A stretch of 64,000 bases of DNA. Origin: Prorocentrum cordatum. Lineage: Eukaryota; Sar; Dinophyceae; Prorocentrales; Prorocentraceae. The notes under the pieces are model-generated. The model searched no databases. It saw only the letters and a program-made list of their open reading frames with translations, and was not told the DNA's origin. Where the stretch lies: contig CAUYUJ010015298.1 in NCBI GenBank assembly GCA_963575745.1, positions 89,290 through 153,289 of the forward strand. Reading direction: 5' to 3'. A program made the translations under genes and the position numbers. The number at the start of each line of letters is the position of its first letter. Within the stretch, counting starts at the first letter, position 1. Positions 18,870 through 29,879 of the stretch are shown in pieces.

Positions 18870-19595
18870 ACATTTTTAGACAATATCACTGCAAGGATTC
18901 AGTCAGGTGCTATTCTGGGAGATCTTGTAACACCGCCGATACCATCTTGGACAGCGACGGTGAACAGTATTGGCTCGCAGGGCTCGCCTGTGCGACCTCG
19001 AGAACAATTGTGGGGAGCTGATCTGCTGAATAGGTTCTGGGTGAAGGAGTTGCGGAAGGAAAATGGTGGCATCAGAGCTGGCGTATTATTCCTGGCCGCC
19101 GCAGCGGCGGCAGGTGTGGCTGGAGTATTGGTGCACCAGGCTTCCGTGGCTCATCGTGCGGCGTCGATCTGGCAGTTGGAGTCGGTGAAGGCGCTCGCTG
19201 CTCCCCCAGAGGCCTTCTCAGTTTCCTTCGATGTGGCCGACTTCGGAGGCTTGCGGTCATCCTTCGGCCAGGCCTTGGCCGTGCACTGCCCGCACCTCTC
19301 GGCGGCCATGCTCCAGCGTGGCTTGGCGGCGAGGCCCGCAGCAGCGCTCGAGGAGAACAACTGGGTCCTTCCTAGGCCCTTCCTCGCGTTGCTGGGCGAG
19401 GCCTTTCTGGAGGCGCAACCTGCGTTGTGTGGTGGGGGTGCTTTGCAGTGGCCGACGGATCCGTTTCTCGAGGCCATGCTCTTGCCCCCCGAGCGTTACC
19501 CAGAGGTGCCTTCGGACGAGGATGCTGCATGGGAGCTGGTCGAGGGCACCCTCCTCTCCTGCGGTGCGCCCCCGCACCGAGAGGGAGGCCACTGA
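18870..19595 (+). CDS. Hypothetical protein, possible membrane segment, 5' end uncertain
   Basis: The frame is open from just after a TAA at 18867. The first ATG is at 18960, giving 211 aa. The upstream open part also reads like protein (DNITARIQSGAILGDLVTPP), so the true start may lie further 5' or the gene may have been cut by LINE element 2. One hydrophobic stretch, AGVLFLAAAAAAGVAGVLVH, fits a single membrane helix. The rest is a mixed-composition domain without low complexity (e.g. WPTDPFLEAMLLPPERYP). It ends in TGA at 19593-19595. No family is recognised. It is one of few segments here that looks like a host gene rather than a transposon. Confidence 0.4.
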   Translation, partial: TFLDNITARIQSGAILGDLVTPPIPSWTATVNSIGSQGSPVRPREQLWGADLLNRFWVKELRKENGGIRAGVLFLAAAAAAGVAGVLVHQASVAHRAASIWQLESVKALAAPPEAFSVSFDVADFGGLRSSFGQALAVHCPHLSAAMLQRGLAARPAAALEENNWVLPRPFLALLGEAFLEAQPALCGGGALQWPTDPFLEAMLLPPERYPEVPSDEDAAWELVEGTLLSCGAPPHREGGH

Positions 19596-19974
19596 GGACG
19601 CTGGGCTGGAGGGCTGCGGCCAGGCTGCGGCCATCTGGCGCGCGCGCGCTGGCGAGGTCGCGGTCGCGGACATATCCATCGTGTCCGCCTGGCGGTGGGA
19701 CCGCACATGCACTGGGAGTACGGGGAGCTGCAAGGAGAGGACTCCGCAGGGGACCGCCCCCTCAGGGATGGGGGAAGAAGAAAGGAGGGGGGAGAGGAGG
19801 ACAACAGAGAGGCACGGGCGAAGGGGGCGGTTTCCCCGAATGGGGCCTCCGAGGAGGCCTCTCGGAAGGCGCGGGGGGGGCCTCCGAGGGGGGGGGGGGG
19901 GGGGCGGTTAAGAGGCCGCCTCCAGCAGACGAGTTGCCTCCCCCGGTCCCCGAGCTCCGCCCGGAAAGTGCGAC
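19596..19974. other. GC-rich DNA with a long G run, no gene seen
   Basis: Unassigned GC-rich sequence. A nearly pure run of about 16 G lies near 19889-19905. Confidence 0.4.
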
Positions 19975-20225
19975 CGCTCCAGGGCTCGTTTCGATTCCTC
20001 CGATTCGATTCGATTCGATTTCGATGGCTTCCGATTCCGATTCGATTCGACTTGAGATTCCGACTTGGGCTCCGATTTCTTATTGGAGGCCTACTAGCCT
20101 GCCGATGTCTGCCGATTCGACTTTTCCCGACTCGGCTGCCGATTTCCGCCGATCCGATTCATTTCGATCGCCGATCCGACTTATCGATTCGATTATGGGC
20201 TCTCCTGCCGCTCAAGCAAGGGGGA
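19975..20225 (+). repeat. Dispersed GATTCG-rich repeat, copy 1
   Basis: About 250 bp built on GATTCG/CCGATT units. It can be aligned with 22600-22840 from an AGGGCTCGTT block through GGCTGCCGATTTCCGCCG to the end. The two copies share order and spacing with many point changes. Confidence 0.65.
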
Positions 20226-20780
20226 CCCTTTAGGAAGCTGGAACGTATACATGACCAGTGGCTGGCTGTTTCTCAATCCCAGGACTCTGTGAGGGTTGGG
20301 GGCGACGTCGGGATGGTGTGGTGTATGCCTGCTCCCCCGTTTCCCCGGGGAAGAAATTACTCACTGCGTGGAGCTCCCCATATGTGCATCTCATGTTTTA
20401 TGTCATGCCGTGGTGAGCGTCTGTTCATGAGCGGTCGACTACAATAGCGCGTCCACGTGGGCGACAGGGCCGACGAAGACGAGTGACCCCTAATGCGAGT
20501 GATTGCGTATGAGTCAGAGTGAGCTTTGAGTATGGTTGAATGCGAGCCTCTTCCTCTTCATCCCCCCTCCTCAGCTGCCAGGCCTTCCCCTTTTCAGCCC
20601 GTGGTAGCTTTGGAGCTTCCCACATGTGCATATGTTGTAGGATAGTTGGCAGTGGGATATGTAAGACGAGCGTTTAGCCACACAAGGCCATAAGTGCATG
20701 TCATGTTGGAGGATAGTGCCACGGTGAGCATTTCCAACGATCCCCGCACACAACCACCGCCCCCCCCTCGCAGTCACCCC
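20226..20780. other. Unassigned DNA with weak internal repeats
   Basis: No coding signal. Three degenerate copies of an ATRTGCATSTCATG-like word occur near 20380, 20620 and 20690. Confidence 0.3.
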
Positions 20781-20786
20781 CTATGA

Positions 20787-20814
20787 ATACATATATATAT
20801 ATATATATATATAT
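20787..20814. repeat. (AT)n dinucleotide run
   Basis: An uninterrupted AT run of about 28 bp in otherwise GC-rich DNA. Confidence 0.9.
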
Positions 20815-20867
20815 GTCCTGGACTTCGGAACAAACGTTCTGCTCGCGTCAAGGACCTTCGAGCAAAG

Positions 20868-21050
20868 CGCCCTCCTCCTCCTCCTCCTCCTCCTCCTGTT
20901 CCTCCGCCCCCTCCCTTCTCCTGCTCCTGCTCCTCCTCCTCATCCTCCTGCTCCCCCTCCCCCTCCGCACCCCCATGCCCTTCCTCACGATCCCCCGCCT
21001 CCTCCTCCTCCTCCTGTTCCTCCTCCTCATCCTCGTTCCTGTCATTTCCC
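20868..21050 (+). repeat. (TCC)n pyrimidine tract
   Basis: TCC/CTC microsatellite on the + strand, directly before the 152-bp satellite. Confidence 0.9.
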
Positions 21051-21055
21051 TCCCT

Positions 21056-21917
21056 GTTGAGCCCAGAAACAAGCGAACCGCCTGAGACATCCCCACAATA
21101 TGGCCGCGAACGTGCCCGTGCAACCACCCCTGGCGGCTCCCCATAGGGGTGCTGCAACCAGCGCCCCGCTTGAGACATCGTCACAATCTGCTCTCCAAGC
21201 GAAGGATGTTGAGCCCAGAAACAAGCAAACCGCCTGAGACATCCCCACAAAATGGCCGCGAACGAGCCCGTGCAACCACCCCTGGCGGCTCCCCTTAGGG
21301 GTGCTGAAACCAGCGCCCCGCCTGAGACATCCTCACAATCTGCTCTCCAAGCGAAGGATGTTGAGCCCAGAAACAAGCAAACCGCCTGAGACATCCCCAC
21401 AAAATGGCCGCGAACGAGCCCGTGCAACCACCCCTGGCGGCTCCCCTTAGGGGTGCTGAAACCAGCGCCCCGCCTGAGACATCCTCACAATTTGCTCTCC
21501 AAGCGAAGGATGTTGAGCCCAGAAACAAGCAAACCGCTTGAGACATCCCCACAAAATGGCCGCCGCGAACAAGCCCGTGCAACCACCCCTGGCGGCTCCC
21601 ATTAGGGGTGCTGAAACCAGCGCCCCGCCTGAGACATCCTCGCAATCTGCTCTCCAAGCGAAGGATGTTGAGCCCAGAAACAAGCAAACCGCTTGAGACA
21701 TCCCCACAAAATGGCCGCGAACGAGCCCGTGCAACCACCCCTGGCGGCTCCCCTTAGGGGTGCTGAAACCAGCGCCCCGCCTGAGACATCCTCACAATCT
21801 GCTCCAAAGCGAAGGATGTTGAGCCCAGAAACAAGCAAACCGCCTGAGACATCCCCACAAAATGGCCGCGAACGAGCCCGTGCAACCACCCCTGGCGGCT
21901 CCCCTTAGGGGTGCTGA
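21056..21917 (+). repeat. 152-bp satellite, about 5.7 copies
   Basis: Units start (GTTGAGCCCAG) at 21056, 21208, 21360, 21512, 21667 and 21818, i.e. a spacing of 152, 152, 152, 155 and 151 bp. Copies are about 95% identical. Each unit contains two related boxes, CGCCTGAGACATCCCCACAA and a variant with TCCTCACAA, so the monomer itself is an old dimer. Minus-strand ORFs across it are a by-product of the repeat. Confidence 0.95.
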
Positions 21918-22265
21918 AAATGAGTATGCCTGAGTATGAGTAAGTCTGTGTATGAGTAAGTCTGTGTATGAGTAAGTCTGGGTATGAGTAGGTCTGTGTA
22001 AGAGAAAGTCTGTGTATGTGTACGTCCTGGTATGAGTAAGTCTGAGTATGACTAATATTGTGTATGAGTAAATATGGGTGTGAGTGAGTCTGTGTATGAG
22101 TACGTCTGGGTGTGAGTAAGTCTGTGTATGAGTAAGTCTGTGTATGAGTATGTCTGAGTGAGAGTAAGTCTGAGTATGAGTAGGTCTGAGTATGAGTAAG
22201 TCTGAGTATCAGTAAGTCTGTGTATGAGTAAGTCTGAGTATGAGCAAGTCTGAGTATGAGTAAGT
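21918..22265 (+). repeat. 16-bp minisatellite (TGAGTAAGTCTGTGTA)
   Basis: About 21 imperfect copies of TGAGTAAGTCTGTGTA follow the 152-bp satellite without a gap. Confidence 0.9.
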
Positions 22266-22599
22266 CCGACAGGAGGGGAGGAGGAAAGAGGAGGAGGGAG
22301 AAGGAGAGGGAGTAGGAGGCGTCCAAGTAATAACAAGAACCCCATCTTAGGATATGGGGAACAAAAAGTGCATACACACCAGGATCCCGTATACGCCAGG
22401 ATCCGCTTTCCTGTGCGAGTTTCAGTGCGAGGCCGGGAACAGCGTCGGTGTCTAGAGTTGGGCTCTCTACTTCGCCTCCCGCCCCCACCCCCAGGGAGAA
22501 AGCCCTGCGGATGGCCGACAGCAGCGAGTCGCTGAAGATGGCGCGGAAGGCCAGCGCGGCGCCGCCCGTCGCCGACGCCCCCCAGCATCAGCGGACGTC

Positions 22600-22840
22600 T
22601 TGCAGGGCTCGTTCCGAATCCGCCGATCGGTTCGATGCGATTTCGATCGGTGCCGATCTTGATTTGGGTCGGCTTCGGAATCCGACTTGGGCCGCGGTTT
22701 CTCACGCCTCTCGGGGCAAACCTCACTGGCCTGCCAAGTTCCGCCGACTCGACTTCTCCCGACTTGGCTGCCGATTTCCGCCGATCCGATGCAAGCCGAT
22801 ATCCGATCCGACTTCTCGATTGGATGTTGGGCCCTCCCTT
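22600..22840 (+). repeat. Dispersed GATTCG-rich repeat, copy 2
   Basis: Aligns with 19975-20225 in the same orientation. Before it (about 22511-22590) a short frame begins MADSSESLKMARKAS, which looks like protein but runs straight into the repeat. Confidence 0.6.
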
Positions 22841-23299
22841 TTTTCAAGCAAACATGTGGCCGACGTGAATTCCAGTGCTTGGAGCTCATACAGGTCCTTC
22901 GTCGCCCCAGCCGGATGCACGTCAAAGTCCACGCCGGGACGCGCTCCTGGACATATTTGGAGGTCGATTGTGACGGAGGTCGTCGTCGTCGCTGGTTGTG
23001 GGGGTGCACGTTCTTCCTCTCAGAGAACGGCCGTTCGAGGCATCATGCTCCACTGGGGGGGAGTAGGAGGTGGAAGAGGGGCGACGGAGCAGGAGCAGGG
23101 GCAGAAGGAGTGCCGCGGACATCTCGACCGACCATCCCCCCTCATCTCCTTTTTCGTCCTGCTGCTCTTCCTGCTCCCCAGCGGGGCGGCTTCTGGAGGC
23201 CAGAAGACGGCAAACCATGCACCAGAAGCGCCAGTCTCCCAGAGTCCGCTCCATTCCGCAGGGGATACCTGCACACCACCACGTCAGAGAGGGCCCAGG
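22841..23299. other. Unassigned unique DNA
   Basis: Mixed-composition DNA with overlapping short ORFs on both strands. No family is recognised. Confidence 0.3.
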
Positions 23300-23790
23300 A
23301 TGGTGGTGTGTGTGTGTGTGGGTGTGTGTGTGTGTGTTTGTGCTTGTGCTTGTGCTTGTGCTTGTGTTTGTGTGTCTATGTCTCTGTCTCTGTCTGTGTC
23401 TGTTCATGTGTCTGCGTCTGTGTCTGTGTCGGTGTCTGTGTGCGTGCGGGCGGGCGGGCGTGCGTGCGTATGTGTGTGCGTTTGTGTGTGTGCGTTCGTG
23501 GGTGTGCTTGGTGTGTGTGAGTGTGTGTGTGGGTGGGTGTGCGTGTGTGTGCTTGGTGTGTTTGTGTGTGCTTGTGTGTGTGCACGTGCGTGTGTGTGTG
23601 TGTGTTTGTGTGTATGTGTGTGCGTGTATGTCTGTGTGTCTCTCTGTGTGTGTGCGCTTGTACAGATGTGTTTGTATGTGTATGTGTGCGTGTACGTGTA
23701 CGTGTATGTGTATGTGTAGGTGTAGGTGTATGTGTATGTGTATGCGTATGCGTATGCGTATGCGGATGTGGATGTATGCATGTGTGAGTG
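23300..23790 (+). repeat. (TG)n-rich tract
   Basis: About 490 bp of imperfect alternating TG with GC and TA variants. Translations are Cys/Val or Thr/His artefacts. It has Z-DNA potential. Confidence 0.9.
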
Positions 23791-23799
23791 TTTCAAGCA

Positions 23800-25205
23800 C
23801 GCACGAAGGATCGAACAGCTACACTCTGACAAGGGCAAGGGCAAAGGCAAGGGCCCAGACCCGACGGGGAAAGGCAAGCGGCGCGCCGACCCAGCCTGGC
23901 CCAACCACGAGCAGACCAGGCAGCGCCTCCCCAGCAGCCACACACAACACCCCTGATGCGTCCCTCGGACCTTCGGAAACGGGGCTCGTCATGCACGGCA
24001 CGCTGGCAGCCCCATGCGGGCATGACCATCCCCCGGCCACTGCAGGGCGGGCTACGCTCCCTGCCCACCCCGACATCCTGGGCCCGCCTCCCCTGCTGCA
24101 TACACGCCCCGCGCCCACCCAGCGCATGCCCTGCGGCCCCAGGGGGCACCCAGCCGCTGCCAGCTCACGCCCAGCTTCTGCACTCTGGTCCTCTTCTGAG
24201 CCCGCAAGCGCTCCGGCCGCGCGCCCCCACCTGGCGGCGCGCCGTTCTGCCCAGGTCTCGGCCGCGCCCGCCACCCCTGGCGGGCAACCCGCATGTGGCT
24301 GAGCCCCAGCTTTGCTCTCCAGGGCGCACCCACTGCCGTCCATCTGGACGGTGGTGGGCCCCTGGACCCCGCCGTGCTGCCCACCCGGTCCACCTGGACC
24401 GGGGGGCGGCCTCCGACGTGCACCAGTTGTTCTCTTCTGCCGACGTGCACCAGTTCGGTGCTCCCCACAGTTTTGTCCGAGCGGGTGGGGGGGAGGCCCT
24501 GCCGTCCCTTCCAACGGCGGCTGCCCCCCCCGTTTCTCCCTGCGGGCCCACCCTGTCTTACCAAGCAGGGGGGCCCTGCCCTCAGTCTTCTGACCTGCAC
24601 CTGTTCGGTGCCACCTCTCTCCCCCTCCCGCCCCGTGCGGCGGCGCCCCCGACGCCGCTGCTGACCGGCGCCGCTGCCCCGCCCGCGGGTCGGCGTTGAT
24701 GCCCCCGCCAGGCGCCGGCCGGATGCCTGCCCTCGCGACGCCCCCCGCGCCTCACGGTGCGCGGCGCCGCCGCTGCCGCCCTGCCGCCCCGCCTGTGGGT
24801 CTCACAGGCGGGGCGTCTTCCGCCCTGATCACTTCTGCCCCTCCCGCCTGCCCTCCCTCCCTCCCTCCGCCGCCATGGCGCTGGCGGGCTGCTCGCAGCC
24901 GCCGCGCTGGCTCCATGGGCTTGGTTTTGCACCCTTGCCCCACTGGGGTGGTCCCTGCCCCCGCACTGCGCCCCGCCGCCGCCGCCGGCCCCCCCCAGTG
25001 CAGCAGCCGCCGCGGTCCCGCCGGCGGGGCCGGCCGCGCCACGCGCTCGGGGCGCGACCTGTCGCCCTGAGCGGCCTCGCTTCCCTCCCGCTCCCTTTTT
25101 TGGCCGCGTCCTCTGCCCTCTCCCCTCCTCCTGCATGGTGGCAAAAATCGCTACAACGGCACCCCCGTTTGGGTAGCCCATCGCAAGCGCAGTTGCTTTG
25201 CCTAG
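23800..25205. other. GC-rich DNA without a supported gene
   Basis: About 1.4 kb with GC near 70%. Many frames are open on both strands because stops are rare at this composition. A short KGKGKGKGP-like stretch at about 23830 is the only protein-like hint. I support no gene here. Confidence 0.4.
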
Positions 25206-25209
25206 CCGC

Positions 25210-26480
25210 CGACGCAAATGTGTGTGTGTGGTTGTGTGTTGTTGTGTGTGGTTGTGCGTGTGTGCGTGTGCTTGTGCGTGTGTGCGTGTGTGCGGTGTTA
25301 TGTGTGTCTGTGTGTGCGTGTGCGTGTATGCGTGTGTCCGTGTGTGTGCGTGTGTGTGCGCGTGTGTGCGATTGCGTGTGCGCGTGCGTGTGCGTATGCA
25401 TATGCGTGTGTGTGTGTGTGCGTGTGTGTGTGGTGTGTGGTGTGTGTTGTGTGTTGTGTGTTGTGCGTTGTGTGTTGTGTGCTGTGTGTTGTGTGTTGTG
25501 TGTTGTGTTTTGTGTGTTGTGTGTTGTGTGTTGTGTGTTGTGTGTTGTGTGTTGTGTGTGTGCGCGTGGGCGTGCGGGTGTTCGCATGTGCTCTTGTGCG
25601 CGTGTGCGCGTGTGCGCGTGTGCGTGTTTGCGGGCGTGCGGGTGTGTCGGTGTGTGGGTGTGTGGGTGTGTGGGTGTTGGGTGTGTGCGTGTGTGGATGT
25701 GTGGGTGTGTGGATGTATGGGTGTGTGGGTGTGTGGGTGTGTGGGTGTGTGTGGGTGTGTGGGTGTGTGTATGTGTATGTGTGAATGTGAGCGTGTGTGT
25801 GTGTGTTTGAATGTTTGTGAATGCGTGTGTGTGTGAATGTGTGACTGTGCGTGTGCGCGTGTGTGTGTGAGTGTGTGTGTGTGCGTGCGTGTATGTGTGT
25901 GTGTGTGTCTGTGTGTGTGTCTGTGTGTGGGTTTGTGTGTGTTTGTGTGTGTTTGTGTGGGTGTGTGGGTGTGTGGGTGTGTTGGTGTGCGTGCTGTGTG
26001 TTGTGTGTAGTGTGTGTGTGTGTGGCTATGTGTGACTGCGTGAGTGTGTTGGTGTGTGTGTTGGTGTGTGTTGGTGTGAATTGGTGTGTGTTGGTGTGTG
26101 TTGGTGTGTGTGTTGGTGTGTGTTGGTGTGTGTTGGTGTGTGTTAGTGTGTGTTGGTGTGTGTTGGTGTGTGTTGGTGTGTGTTGGTGTGTGTTGGTGTG
26201 TGTTGGTGTGTGTTGGTGTGTGTTGGTGTGTGCTGGTGTGTGCTGGTGTGTGCAAGTGTGTGCAAGTGTGTGCTGGTGTGTGCAAGTGTGTGCTGGTGTG
26301 GGTTGGTGTGTGTGTTGGTGTGTGTTGGTGTGCGTTGGTGTGTGTTGGTCTGTGTTGGTGTGTGTTGTTGTGTGCTGGTGTGTGTTGGTGTGTGTTGGTG
26401 TGTGTGTGCGTGTGTCAGAGTGTGTGTGTGTGTGTGTCTGTGTGTGTGTCGGTGTGTATGCCCCTTTGTGTGTGTGTCTG
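25210..26480 (+). repeat. Long (TG)n-rich array with TTGGTGTGTG units
   Basis: About 1.27 kb of TG-rich sequence with local units: GTGTGT/TGTGTTG (25430-25560), TGTGGGTG (25640-25770) and a regular TTGGTGTGTG decamer (26045-26410). It has strong Z-DNA potential. Confidence 0.9.
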
Positions 26481-27770
26481 CGGGGGGGGGAAGGGGGGAG
26501 GGGGGCGGGGCGGAACGGGGGGGGGGGCCTTTGCATGGGCGCCTCCATCTCCTTCTTTCCCCTCCTCCCTCCTCCCCACCTCCTCTTTGCCTTTTTTCCC
26601 CTCTTTCCAATGGCCAGCGAAGCTCCTCCCATCCTCCTCATGTATGACGAATCTCCCCCCTCCTATATCCTACCTACCTGCCTTCCCCCCGGAGATCCGA
26701 CGTTGCAGAAAAAATGCAACATAGTAAAAAAACGACCGGAACCCTGGATCCCATCTTTCTGCTGCAGGTTTCGAGCCAGATCGATATATGATAGCCCCAC
26801 GGCCCGAATACGAACGGAAACGCCCGGTGTGAAAGATTGTATCGCCCAGGTGTCTCAAGGCCTCCCCCCTATAGTGCCGTGACGAAAGAAGGTTATGCGG
26901 CTTGGTATGATGTTGGAATGTCCCATTCCTCCGAAGATTCCTAACATGGGCAGACGGCTCCTGCGCTTCCGCTGAGTAATTCGAGTCCCCCTTAATTCGT
27001 ACTTCTGTTATTTCAACACGGGGTCGGCAAATACTCCACTCAGTATACCATGAAAATGAGGCGTGATGCAGGTCCGCCCAGAGTAATGTCTATTCCGCCC
27101 ACTCCTCTTGCTCGGCCAGTCGTCAGGCATCTTGCATGCAAACCACCTGTCACGGCGATGTGTCACGGCGATATGTTCCCTTCCATCCTCCCATGCTCCA
27201 GGTCCCCCCCGTTCTTCTGGCCTCCCTTGGCGGCGCTGTCGTTCGCTGGCGACTTTCCTCCCCCAACCCCCGAGCTCCTCCCGAAAAGGTCGGCCGAAGG
27301 GGAAACCCCGGAACAAACACATCCCCAGGGGGGCTAGACGGACGCACCCCGTATCGGGGATGGACGCCCCCCCATCGTAATGGAGGGTGACGATTAATCA
27401 ATGACCGGGGGTCGTGTTCACGCGGCGGCGCCCGGGATGACGATTAGAGAAAACCGGCCGCGGCCTGGGAAACTATGTGTGTCAATCGTTCTCCTCCAGT
27501 CAGAAAATGGTGCAGAAATAGCAGAAGACTAGTTCTTTAATCGTTCTCTCCCGTGTTTTAATTACTCGTCATCCCGCATTGCATCCCAGGGCTGGGCCCA
27601 AAATTTCGGGCCCGGTCGAAAACCCCACGGAGCTCGGGATAGGCGTCGACGCATTCTCTGCGATATCGCTCTGCCCCTGCTGGTCGGCGGCAGGCTCCGC
27701 GAGAACGCGTGTGGGGCCCGCGCGCCCACCCCAGAGTGCATCCACGTCCCCAGCCCCCCCCCTCCCCTTC
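26481..27770. other. Unassigned DNA, G-rich at the left
   Basis: G-rich runs (26481-26530) and a short pyrimidine stretch, then about 1.2 kb of mixed DNA with no convincing ORF. Near 27611-27655 a roughly 45-bp segment around AACCCCACGGAGC resembles 30280-30325. Confidence 0.35.
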
Positions 27771-27799
27771 CTTCCCCTCCTTCTCCTCCTCCTCCTCCT

Positions 27800-28175
27800 C
27801 CTCCTCTTCCTCCTCCTCCTCCTCTTCTTCCTCCTCGTCTCTCATTATCCTCCTTCTCCTCCTCCTCCCCTCTCCTCCTGTCTTCTCCTCCACCTCCTCC
27901 TCCTTCACCTCCTCCTCATCCTCCTCCCCTCCTCCTACTCCTCCGCCTTCTACTGCTGTCTTCTCCTCCTCCTCCTCCTTCACCCCCTCCTCCTTTTCCT
28001 CCTCCTACCCCCTCCTCTTCCTGGTTTCTTCACCTGCTTCCCCCTCCTCATCCTGCTTTCTCCTCCTCCTCCTCCACCTCCTCCTTCTCCTCCTCCTCCT
28101 CATTCTCCCCCGCCTCCTTCTCCTCCTCCTCCTCCTCCTACACCTCCTTCTCCTCCTGCCCTTCATCTTCCTCCT
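27800..28175 (+). repeat. Paralogue of the LINE 1 target tract, without the LINE (empty site)
   Basis: This (TCC)n tract shares its irregular interruptions with the left LINE 1 flank: TCTCTCATTATCC, TTCTACTGCTG and a 44-bp identical block containing TGGTTTCTTCACCTGC. It then runs through CTCATTCTCCCCCGCCTCCT, the equivalent of the duplicated target, straight into ACACCTCCTTCTCCTCCTGC, which matches the right flank at about 10038-10060. The LINE is absent. Confidence 0.85.
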
Positions 28176-28210
28176 CCTCCTCCTTACCCTCCTCCTCCTC
28201 CTCCTCCTCA

Positions 28211-29435
28211 GTGGCTCTGGCGAGAGTCGCCGTTTGCATGTATCTCCAGAGTCGTTGGTTCAGGCTCGGTGGTTTTGTGGATGGCCCCCTTTGGGCGTCT
28301 CGGGGCATTGTGGCGGGCTGCAGTTTCGCCACGACCCTGGAGCTCTTGACCGTCTCACTCTTCCGCCTGAGGTTCACCTCAAGCTGTACATCGATGATTC
28401 CGCATTGTCGTGTAATCGCCCGGGTACGTTGTCACGCACCTCCCTCCTGCGGTGGTAGGCCTCCACAGGGCCCGCACGGAGGAGGTGGGAGCGATTGTCT
28501 CAAATGACCTTGGCAAGAGGTCGTTGATTTGTTCGTCACGCCCCCTGGGCCAGCAGTTGGGCAGCCGCCTCGTAGGCTTAGCGGGCCCCTTGGTTTCCAG
28601 CGCTGCCAACCTAGGCGTCGACGATGCTGCCAGCAAGCCGCGCCGCCGAAACGGTGGATCAGCGAAGGCGAAATCCAGGGAGCTCAAAACCAAGGGGTTT
28701 TGTTCCAGGCTGCCCCGTTTGTGGCCCACGGTGGGCGGACGAGTTGCTCGGAGGGTTGTCGCGTCCGGGGCCATGGCGTCTGACCTGCTCGGAGCGGAGG
28801 TCCGTGGGGTCACGGACCACGAGTTACTCCAGTTCAGATGGCAGGCAGCTTCGGTGGTGCGGCCGTCGGCGCGTGGTCGCAGTTTGACGGCGTCGCCTTT
28901 GACACACCAGGAGCCGTGCTGGCTCGCTGCGGTGGCCCCCACCATTCGTTGGGCTAAAGAGGTGTGGATTTCTCACCCCCATCTTTACTCCCACTCCATC
29001 CCCCTCACCGAGCCTCGGGAGGCGTGGGCTGGCAGTGTCGAGGGTGAAACTCCGCTGTGGCGCAATGTTGGAGGACCCGTCGCTGCTCTTCGGGTGAGCT
29101 GTGAGCGCATCTCTTGGACTATGCCGTCGTTTGCTGAGTTTCTCACGGACCAGGGCCAAGTTGTGAAACTCACGGTGTTTTCCCCACGTCTCGTCAAAAC
29201 CCTCCTTAGGAAAGTTGTGTTTCGGGGTTTGAAGTGGAACTTGGAAGCCCAGGTCAAGATGTTTTCGCGGGCGTGTATGGACGGCTTGTTGTTTTCTCTT
29301 CGGTCTAAGACCCTGTTCCAGCGTGGATATGTTCGGTCTTTGTTTCGCGATGCCATTTGCACTCGTAGTCGCGTTTACATGTTTGAGTTGCAAGTCCTAC
29401 ACTTGTGGTGGTCAAGTTCGGGGCCTCCGACTTGA
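28211..29435 (+). pseudogene. 5'-truncated reverse-transcriptase fragment (LINE element 4)
   Basis: Begins directly after a (TCC)n tract. RT motif B is readable at 28298-28336 as RGIVAGCSFATTL. Motif C (LYIDDSAL) is at about 28384-28407 in another frame. From 28452 a third frame runs 327 codons as a post-RT region (NLGVDDAASKPRRRNGGSAK, later VVASGAMASDLLGAEVRG). The order B, C, thumb-like region matches a family of dinoflagellate predicted proteins that I remember, in which the LG.D/R-rich stretch follows the YIDD. Motif A, the endonuclease and the 5' half are missing. At least two frameshifts make it non-functional. It may belong to the same broad family as element 3. Confidence 0.6.
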
Positions 29436-29879
29436 GTGCAAGCCCCTGCCAAGATCTGGGGATCAAGGTCGGAAGCACGCTTGGAACCAGGCTGCTTCAG
29501 GATTGCAACCCAAGGAGGCTGGCGTCGCTTTAACCGTCGGCCCTTGGGGCAACATGGAAGAAGAGGATCCTGCTTCCCTCGTCGAGCCTCCTCCACCCTC
29601 GGACGAGGACTCGGACGGCACTCGCACGCTGCGCAGAATCTCGATTGGTTTGAGGCTCTTGGGTGCAGCGGCGGGGCCAAGTCAACCTAGAGCTTGTGGA
29701 GACCACTCCGAGTCTGGGTATGATTGAAAGGCAGTTTTTTGTCGATCCGGCCGATCTGTCCTGCTACGTGGTCGTTCCCTTGTCAGGCGGTTCGTTCCGG
29801 GGACTTGCTTTTGTTTTTTCCCCTGGCGGGTCTCGCCCCCCCCCCCCCCCGCTTGAGGTGTATGTGGGCAGCTTGGCGC
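29436..29879. other. Possible 3' remainder of element 4, unassigned
   Basis: A Pro/Glu/Asp-rich frame (about 29500-29727) continues after the RT fragment and may be its C-terminus or 3' UTR. No motif is seen. Confidence 0.25.

Larger units (their letters stand above)
11500..18870 (+). mobile_element. LINE element 2 (zinc-finger ORF1, RNase H-EN-RT ORF2)
   Basis: A non-LTR retroelement of roughly 7.3 kb, with ends estimated only from its coding parts. ORF1 (11581-13314) is intact. The second coding block (13335-18849) runs RNase H, endonuclease, reverse transcriptase, zinc fingers and carries two in-frame stops and one frameshift. No spliced leader, target-site duplication or 3' tail was found. 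It is on the same strand as element 1, 1.5 kb downstream of it. Confidence 0.8.

Noticed and set aside
21056-21917. Regularly spaced repeats that might suggest a CRISPR array
   Set aside because: The units are contiguous 152-bp satellites without unique spacers, and the genome is eukaryotic.
23300-26480. Cys/Val- and Thr/His-rich ORFs of up to 567 codons
   Set aside because: They are translations of TG-rich repeats on either strand.
26765-26785. A GGTTTCGAGCC word similar to a tRNA B box
   Set aside because: It has an extra base compared with the consensus, and no A box, acceptor stem or cloverleaf can be formed nearby.
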